Source: Fructobacillus parabroussonetiae (GTDB taxonomy: Bacteria > Bacillota > Bacilli > Lactobacillales > Lactobacillaceae). Taken from it: DNA of 64,000 nucleotides. Below the pieces are notes generated by a model. It was not told the DNA's origin, did not search any database, and worked only from the letters and a program-made list of their open reading frames with translations. Shown here piece by piece: positions 59,060-64,000 of this stretch. Location of the stretch: positions 62,001 to 126,000 of the forward strand of contig NZ_JAAMFL010000007.1 of assembly GCF_018437265.1 (NCBI RefSeq). Reading direction: 5' to 3'. Every line of letters begins with the position of its first letter. The stretch's first letter is position 1. Made by a program: the position numbers and the translations under genes.

Positions 59060-59473
59060 TTAGCTTGCCATGTCCGGTGCAAAGTTCTTCAAAACACCAT
59101 TCACAAATTGTGCGTCTTCTTGTGTGGCAAATTCCTTTGCCAATTCAACGGCTTCGTCGACCACAACCTTGTATGGGGCTGGTTCTGGCAAAGTCAATTC
59201 GTAAGCAGCGATTCGTAAAATCACTAAGTTCACACGGGCAATCCGATCAATTTTCCAACCGGTCGCCAGATGCTTGGCCAAGTTCTCATCCAATTCCGTT
59301 GAACTGGCGAGCACGCCATTCACCAACTGTGGCAAGAAAGCTTGGTACGTCCGGTTATCCAGTACTAGATCGTAGTTTAAATCCATTTGGTTATCATCGG
59401 GAACTTCTTTAAAAGCAGCAAAGAGAATCTGGACAGCTGCTTGCCGTTCCTCGTGTCGTGACATTTCCGTCAT
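59060..59473 (-). CDS. nusB: Transcription antitermination factor NusB
   Basis: A 137-residue all-helical protein that binds boxA RNA with S10 for rRNA antitermination. It starts MSRHEERQAAVQILFA after a few residues, and contains NLVILRIAAYEL and VVVDEAVELAKEF with the ending FVNGVLKN. It overlaps the Asp23 gene stop by four bases. The true start may be the second Met (three codons later), which matches the family N-terminus better. Confidence 0.95.
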   Translation of the reverse strand: MTEMSRHEERQAAVQILFAAFKEVPDDNQMDLNYDLVLDNRTYQAFLPQLVNGVLASSTELDENLAKHLATGWKIDRIARVNLVILRIAAYELTLPEPAPYKVVVDEAVELAKEFATQEDAQFVNGVLKNFAPDMAS

Positions 59474-59961
59474 TTAGCAGACTCCTTCGTCGCACTTTGA
59501 TCAAAAAGGTGCTCCGGATCAATGTTTTGGTGGTCGGCATCGGGCACAAGGCCAGCAACCGTCACGTTGACCGTTTCAACCGTCAAACCAGCCAAGTTCG
59601 CCAAGTCCGTCTTAACGGCCTGCTGAACAGCAAAGGCAACCTTTGGAATCACTGCCCCGTACTCCAAGATGATGGCCAAATCAAAGGAGATGTTTTGATT
59701 CTCGTCTTGCTTCATCATCACCCCTGAGACGGCGGGTTGGACACCCGTCACCTTCGTCAAGTACTTTGGCAAGTGGTCATAGACCTTGGCCTGCATGGCC
59801 ACAACGCCATCAACGCCCTGAGCAGCCGCCTTAGCGACCGCTTCCAAAGCAGCCTTTGAGACAAGCATTTGACCGTCGGCCATTTGCTCTTTTGTCAGTA
59901 AAAAGTTCTTGTTTGTTAAATCAGTTGACTTTGCCATGGGCTTTCCTCCTTGATTGACCAA
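59470..59961 (-). CDS. Asp23/Gls24 family protein (YqhY-like)
   Basis: A 163-residue cytoplasmic protein of the Asp23/Gls24 family. The core runs ISKAAL-like MLVSKAALEAVAKAAAQGVDGVVAM, then SGVMMKQDENQNISFDLAIILEYG and VKTDLANLAGLTVETVNVTVAGLV. YqhY relatives influence acetyl-CoA carboxylase control; the gene order efp-yqhY-nusB is that of Bacillus without accBC. The N-terminal 25 residues are polar. An ATG eight codons in gives a start at MAKSTDLTN with AAGGAGG close upstream, so the protein may be shorter. Confidence 0.9.
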   Translation of the reverse strand: MVNQGGKPMAKSTDLTNKNFLLTKEQMADGQMLVSKAALEAVAKAAAQGVDGVVAMQAKVYDHLPKYLTKVTGVQPAVSGVMMKQDENQNISFDLAIILEYGAVIPKVAFAVQQAVKTDLANLAGLTVETVNVTVAGLVPDADHQNIDPEHLFDQSATKESAK

Positions 59962-59990
59962 AATTGACTGTTTGCTAGTCTAAGAAACAC

Positions 59991-60021
59991 AAAAGACTGC
60001 TTTACCAAAGCAAAGCAGTCG
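59991..60021 (-). terminator. Terminator of efp
   Basis: Stem GACTGCTTT / AAAGCAGTC with an eight-base loop, followed by TTTTGTG on the minus strand. Confidence 0.75.
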
Positions 60022-60027
60022 CCATCA

Positions 60028-60588
60028 TTACGCGCGACCCTTGTAAGAACCATCTTCCGTGTTAACGATGATCATGTCACCTTCGTTAACAAAGTCAGGA
60101 ACCGTAATCGTCGCACCCGTTTCAACAACGGCTGGCTTACCAGAACCCGTTGCCGTTGCGCCCTTGATACCAGGCTGTGTTTCTTCAACCTTCAACGTAA
60201 CAGAAACCGGCAGTTCGGCACCGAGCACTTCGGAACCATACATTGTAATCTTGACTTCCATTCCTTCAAGCATGTACTTCAAGGCGTGTTCCAAGTTTGC
60301 GTCTGGAATGTTAATTTGTTCAAACGTTTCCGTATCCATGAAGACACGCCCGTCGTTTTCCGCGTACAAGTATGACATTGGACGCGTTGTAATTTCAGCT
60401 TGTTCGAACTTATCACCAGGACGGAAAGTAACTTCGTTGACCGCTCCCGTACGCAAGTTCTTCAACTTTGAGCGAACAAAAGCCGCTCCCTTACCAGGCT
60501 TCACGTGTTGGAATTCAATCACGCGCCAAATTGAGTTTGAGTACTCAATCGTCAAACCTGTCTTCAAATCATTCATGCCAATTGCCAT
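60028..60588 (-). CDS. efp: Elongation factor P
   Basis: A 186-residue factor that relieves ribosome stalling at polyproline. Domain I carries [12 protein letters not shown] with the loop-tip Lys33 that binds near the peptidyl transferase centre; the OB domains II and III follow with the signature [16 protein letters not shown]-like region. The ATG at 60588 has GAGGG eight bases ahead and is preferred over the ATG at 60594. A TATAAT lies at 60623-60628, about 35 bases upstream. No EF-P-modifying enzyme gene is in view. Confidence 0.96.
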   Translation of the reverse strand: MAIGMNDLKTGLTIEYSNSIWRVIEFQHVKPGKGAAFVRSKLKNLRTGAVNEVTFRPGDKFEQAEITTRPMSYLYAENDGRVFMDTETFEQINIPDANLEHALKYMLEGMEVKITMYGSEVLGAELPVSVTLKVEETQPGIKGATATGSGKPAVVETGATITVPDFVNEGDMIIVNTEDGSYKGRA

Positions 60589-60713
60589 GAGCATATCCCT
60601 CGTTTATTCGTAATTGACTGTTATTATAACAAAAAAATCCCATCTTCGCACCCTTTCGATTCGAATTTATCCCTGACTTTTATCTAATAAAAGTCGCCCC
60701 TTTCTTCTATTTA

Positions 60714-60722
60714 TGGTAAAAT
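60714..60722 (+). promoter_or_regulatory. Extended -10 of rpoY-rnjA
   Basis: TGGTAAAAT on the plus strand lies about 58 bases before the rpoY ATG. The -35 region is not conserved. It is divergent from the efp -10 at 60623-60628. Confidence 0.4.
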
Positions 60723-60779
60723 GGCAGTTAAGGTTTTCGTTTCGTGACAAAAAGAATTCATTATTTTGGAGGAACCACA

Positions 60780-60995
60780 ATGGTTTACAAAGTTTATTAC
60801 CAGGAAAGCATGGACCGCAACCCAAAGCGGGAAAACACGCAATCTTTCTTTCTAGAAGCAGATTCACACGCTGATGCCTATGCATTGGCACAAAAGAACA
60901 CCGATTTTAACATTGAAACGGTCGAAGAACTCTCTGACGCAGCACTGGTGTACGAACAGGCTGACCCAGAATTTTCATTGACGACTTTTAACTAA
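60780..60995 (+). CDS. rpoY: RNA polymerase epsilon subunit
   Basis: A 71-residue accessory subunit of Firmicute RNA polymerase (YkzG). The family pattern is MVYKVYYQESMDRNPKRENT, then LEADSHADAYAL and FNIETVEEL. An ATG 12 codons upstream is in frame, but GGAGG seven bases before 60780 identifies the start. It is followed five bases later by rnjA, the order conserved across Firmicutes. Confidence 0.95.
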   Translation: MVYKVYYQESMDRNPKRENTQSFFLEADSHADAYALAQKNTDFNIETVEELSDAALVYEQADPEFSLTTFN

Positions 60996-61000
60996 TTCCC

Positions 61001-62683
61001 ATGGATAAAATCGATATCAAGCCCAACGAAGTTGCGGTTTACGCCCTTGGGGGCCTTGGCGAAATCGGGAAGAACACTTACGGCATTGAATACCAAGACG
61101 AAATCGTCATCGTCGATGCCGGTATCAAGTTTCCCGAAGACTCCCTTTTAGGAATTGACTATGTCATTCCAGACTACTCGTACTTAGTCGAAAACATTGA
61201 TAAGGTCAAAGGCCTTGTCATTACCCACGGACACGAAGACCACATTGGTGCCATCGCTTACTTCTTGCAAGCGGTTAACGTACCCGTTTACGCAGGCCCA
61301 TTAGCCATGGCCCTGATCAAAAACAAGCTGGAAGAAAAGCAGATGTTAAACCGCGTGGAACTCCACGAAATCACGGATGGCTCCGTGGTTAACTTCGGTA
61401 AGACATCCGCTGAATTCTTCCGGACCACCCACTCGATTCCCGACGTCTTTGGTATCGCCATTAAGACACCCGTTGGAACAATTGTCGAGACTGGTGACTT
61501 TAAATTTGATTTGACGCCCACCACCAAGCAAAAGCCAAACCTCTGGTCAATGGCACGGATTGGTGAAGAAGGTGTTTTGCTCTTAATGTCGGATTCGACC
61601 AACGCCGAACGACCAGAGTGGACAAAATCCGAAGCCTGGGTTCAAAAGACGGTCGACAAGCTCTTCAGCCAACTGAAGCACGGTCGAATCATCTTTGCGA
61701 CTTTCGCTTCCAATATGAACCGAATCAAGATGGCAACGGATGCCGCAATCAAAAACGGCCGTAAAATCGCCGTTTTCGGTCGGTCAATGGAATCAGCCAT
61801 GACCAACGGCCGGGCTTTGGGCTATCTTGATATCCCAGATGACGCCTTGATTGAGCAGTCACAAATCAAAAACATCCCGGACGATGAACTCTTGATTATG
61901 TCAACGGGTTCACAGGGTGAATCAATGGCTGCCCTGGCGCGAATCGCCAACGGTACCCACAAGCAAGTTCGCTTGAAGCCAAAAGACAACGTGATCTTCT
62001 CCTCCTCACCAATTCCTGGTAACACCGCCTCGGTGAACGCCGTGATTAACAAATTGGAGGAAGGTGGCGCCAACGTCATTCACGGAAAGCTAAACAACAT
62101 TCACACTTCTGGTCACGGTGGCCAAGAAGAACAGAAGTTGATGCTTTCTTTGATGAAGCCCAAGTACTTCATGCCTGTCCACGGTGAATACCGGATGTTA
62201 AAGGTCCACGCTGGATTAGCAGAAGAACTCGATATTCCTGCTGAAAACACCTTTATCCAAGAAAACGGGGACGTTTTGGCATTGGACGGTGTGAACCCAC
62301 CACGCCTTGCCGGTCACTTCCCTGCCGAAGATACTTATATCGACGGTTCTGGTATTGGTGACATCGGTTCCGTTGTCTTGCACGACCGCTTGAAGTTGTC
62401 ACAGGACGGCTTAGTCATCGTGACAGCAACCATCGACTTGAAGAAAAAAGAAATCTTGTCTGGTCCGGATATCTTATCCCGCGGATTCGTCTATATGCGC
62501 GAATCAGGTGACTTGATTAACGATGGTCGCCATGTCATTTTCAATACGATTCGTAAGGCAATGTCTCAAAAGTCCGCTTCCGAATCTGATATTCGTCAAG
62601 CCATCATTGATGACTTGGCCAAGTATTTGCATAAAGAAACTGCCCGAAAGCCAATGATCTTGCCAATGCTCATCATGGTTTAA
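61001..62683 (+). CDS. rnjA: Ribonuclease J1
   Basis: A 560-residue endo- and 5'-exoribonuclease central to mRNA turnover. The metallo-beta-lactamase motif THGHEDHIGA (about 74-83), the beta-CASP domain with SDSTNAE, GHGGQEEQKL and the His motif MPVHGEYRML, and the C-terminal domain are all present. It follows rpoY by five bases. The ATG at 61001 has few bases to the rpoY stop, so translation is coupled. A terminator follows. Confidence 0.97.
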   Translation: MDKIDIKPNEVAVYALGGLGEIGKNTYGIEYQDEIVIVDAGIKFPEDSLLGIDYVIPDYSYLVENIDKVKGLVITHGHEDHIGAIAYFLQAVNVPVYAGPLAMALIKNKLEEKQMLNRVELHEITDGSVVNFGKTSAEFFRTTHSIPDVFGIAIKTPVGTIVETGDFKFDLTPTTKQKPNLWSMARIGEEGVLLLMSDSTNAERPEWTKSEAWVQKTVDKLFSQLKHGRIIFATFASNMNRIKMATDAAIKNGRKIAVFGRSMESAMTNGRALGYLDIPDDALIEQSQIKNIPDDELLIMSTGSQGESMAALARIANGTHKQVRLKPKDNVIFSSSPIPGNTASVNAVINKLEEGGANVIHGKLNNIHTSGHGGQEEQKLMLSLMKPKYFMPVHGEYRMLKVHAGLAEELDIPAENTFIQENGDVLALDGVNPPRLAGHFPAEDTYIDGSGIGDIGSVVLHDRLKLSQDGLVIVTATIDLKKKEILSGPDILSRGFVYMRESGDLINDGRHVIFNTIRKAMSQKSASESDIRQAIIDDLAKYLHKETARKPMILPMLIMV

Positions 62684-62690
62684 GGCCGAA

Positions 62691-62713
62691 GGCATGCCTA
62701 GCATGCCTTTTTT
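62691..62713 (+). terminator. Terminator of rnjA
   Basis: GGCATGC / GCATGCC around loop CTA is followed by six T. Confidence 0.88.
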
Positions 62714-62737
62714 ATCGCCATCGTTTAGGAGGGCAGC

Positions 62738-63658
62738 ATGTCAGAACAAGCACATATCTTCATTGAGAGCGCGCTCTTACCACACAAGAATAAAACGGGA
62801 CTCTTGGATCAAATCGAAGGTGAATTGACAAAGGTCGGCCTCGCCGCTACCTTCAAAAAGTCCAAGCCCCACCACTCCCTTTACCAAAAAGCCCGTCTCG
62901 TTGCCCGTGATAAAGCCTTTGCCGATCGCATGGACCCGATTGTCGTCATTGGTAATGAAGCGGCGGCCAACGAAGTCTTGTCAGGCTTTCTATCAATTGA
63001 TCCCGACAAGAAGCGCCCCCTCCTCCTTTTCCAATTAAGCGAAAAAAACGTCAAAGTCGCCGACTTAGTCAATCAACTGACGGCTGCTCTAAAAGCAGAA
63101 GCGATTGTCGAAGAACCAATGGCCATGATTGAGGGGAACGTACCAAACAAGGGGCGCCGCTATTTCCTTCATTACTTGCAGGTTGGCCCCGACTTTTCCG
63201 CTTTACTGCCGACCTTCAATCAAAAAGTCGTGTGGAAGCAAGCCTGGCAACAGTTCCTTGATTTTTGGAATCTGATTTCCCGCAATCAAGACAAGGTCAC
63301 CTTTGCTTGGAGTCTCCGTCAAGGCAGTAGCTACCAGCTTTATGCTAAGACACTGGGGCTCCAAGTCTTAAACCAAGCCGACCAGGATCAGCCATTCAAT
63401 CTTCGGGTGGTGAACCAAGTCGCTTGGCCAAAAATCCTGCTGACCTATTTGCAAGGAAAGAAGGGTCGGGAAAATCCCTCTCGTCGTGGTTTTATCACCA
63501 AACCGATCAAAAATGAGGCGGCCATTCACATTCGCGATTTGCAAAGTGTTAAGCTTGACGGCAACGCGCTTGAAAACGGCGCCTACTCTTTCCAAGTCAA
63601 AGAAGCCGGCACCTACCCCGTCATTTCCTTGTCAAAGAGTCAAGAATCAAGCAAATAG
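62738..63658 (+). CDS. Diacylglycerol-kinase-like protein lacking the GGDGT motif
   Basis: A 306-residue cytoplasmic protein. Its plan resembles DgkB/YegS lipid kinases: an N-terminal alpha/beta domain, then a beta-rich C-terminal domain ending with DLQSVKLDGNALENG, the place where lipid kinases read I-x-x-DGE. At the ATP-binding site, where the family has GGDGTxNEV, this protein reads VVIGNEAAANEVLSGF, keeping the NEV but not the GGDGT. It probably cannot phosphorylate lipids in the usual way. It follows rnjA after a terminator and carries GGAGGG before the ATG. The family call is inference from the overall pattern. Confidence 0.6.
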   Translation: MSEQAHIFIESALLPHKNKTGLLDQIEGELTKVGLAATFKKSKPHHSLYQKARLVARDKAFADRMDPIVVIGNEAAANEVLSGFLSIDPDKKRPLLLFQLSEKNVKVADLVNQLTAALKAEAIVEEPMAMIEGNVPNKGRRYFLHYLQVGPDFSALLPTFNQKVVWKQAWQQFLDFWNLISRNQDKVTFAWSLRQGSSYQLYAKTLGLQVLNQADQDQPFNLRVVNQVAWPKILLTYLQGKKGRENPSRRGFITKPIKNEAAIHIRDLQSVKLDGNALENGAYSFQVKEAGTYPVISLSKSQESSK

Positions 63659-63660
63659 CA

Positions 63661-63706
63661 TAAAAAAAGAAAGAGCCGCCCAAAATTGAGCGGCTCTTTC
63701 TTTTTT
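63661..63706. terminator. Bidirectional terminator between kinase-like gene and metK
   Basis: AAAGAGCCGC pairs with GCGGCTCTTT around a ten-base loop, flanked by A and T runs. It serves both convergent genes. Confidence 0.93.
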
Positions 63707-64000
63707 ATTGAACAGCTTCTCGAATCGCTGCTACCTTATCCAACTTTTCCCATGGCAAATCCAAATCCGGACGTCCAAAGTGACCGTATGCAGCCGTTTG
63801 CTGATAGATTGGTCGTTGCAAATCGAGGGCTTGAATAATGGCTAAGGGACGGAAATCAAAAAGGTCGGCCACGACTTTTTCAATTTTTTCTTCCGCAATC
63901 TTTGCCGTTCCAAAAGTCTCGATGTTCAAAGACACTGGTTTAGCCACTCCAATGGCATAGGCAACCTGGAGTTCTGCCTTATCGGCCAAGCCTGCAGCCA
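63705..64000 (-). CDS. metK: S-adenosylmethionine synthetase, C-terminal part
   Basis: Only the last 98 codons lie in the window; the gene continues past the right edge. The sequence [19 protein letters not shown] (read from the edge) and the end [16 protein letters not shown], with YGHFGR, are the C-terminal hallmarks of MetK, which makes S-adenosylmethionine from Met and ATP. The apparent TTG start at 63989 is an internal Leu codon. A SAM-responsive leader, if any, would be outside the window. Confidence 0.95.
   Translation of the reverse strand, partial: AAGLADKAELQVAYAIGVAKPVSLNIETFGTAKIAEEKIEKVVADLFDFRPLAIIQALDLQRPIYQQTAAYGHFGRPDLDLPWEKLDKVAAIREAVQ

Noticed and set aside
60059-60613. 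Plus-strand open frame of 184 codons
   Set aside because: Antisense to efp, whose frame is certain; Ser- and Thr-rich shadow product.

Overview
The window looks like a chromosomal segment of a low-to-mid-GC Gram-positive lactic acid bacterium, most likely Leuconostocaceae and perhaps Fructobacillus-like. This is inferred from gene content and protein style: RexAB instead of RecBCD, RNase J1 with RNA polymerase epsilon, Veg, YlbG, YqgQ, PurR, a mevalonate-type background (no dxs beside ispA, no ispE beside purR) and a GH68 levansucrase. Almost all genes read on the minus strand. The plus-strand exceptions are a broken DyP peroxidase, a purine permease, a small ORF near 49.4 kb, and rpoY-rnjA with a kinase-like gene at the right end.

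Region 1 (1-8.7 kb) is a surface-polysaccharide cluster: GT-C and GT2 glycosyltransferases, UDP-galactopyranose mutase, a DUF4422 transferase, Wzy-like polymerase, Wzz-like chain-length protein, priming sugar transferase and Wzx flippase. Together they describe a lipid-linked, probably galactofuranose-containing polysaccharide. No tyrosine kinase or phosphatase lies beside Wzz.

Region 2 (8.7-18.1 kb) is visibly AT-rich accessory DNA with weak ribosome binding sites: levansucrase, an acyltransferase, a GH25 lysozyme-like protein with a long repeat domain, a small secreted protein, a GT-C-like membrane protein, a PAP2 phosphatase and an unknown membrane-anchored protein.

Region 3 (18.1-64 kb) is conserved core: mgtE, relQ-nadK-rluA, glcK-yqgQ, rexBA, an Ntdp-like gene, recX, holA-comEC-comEA, coaD-rsmD-ylbG-ftsW, pepA, a purine permease, recN-tlyA-ispA-xseBA, glmU-purR, a metal ABC pair, veg-rsmA-rnmV-tatD, nusB-asp23-efp, rpoY-rnjA and the end of metK. 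Much of this order matches Bacillus subtilis blocks with dxs, argR, comEB and ispE missing.

Points worth a second look: single-base frameshifts split comEC (at or near a run of seven A) and a DyP peroxidase. A free-standing structured RNA with its own promoter and terminator lies at 49.06-49.29 kb. PurR-type boxes sit at the purine permease, and one lies upstream of purR. The glcK leader carries a perfect hairpin between Shine-Dalgarno and start. A 210-bp exact duplication lies inside the GH25 gene. A lipid-kinase-like protein has lost its GGDGT motif. No tRNA, rRNA, insertion sequence or CRISPR array was found.
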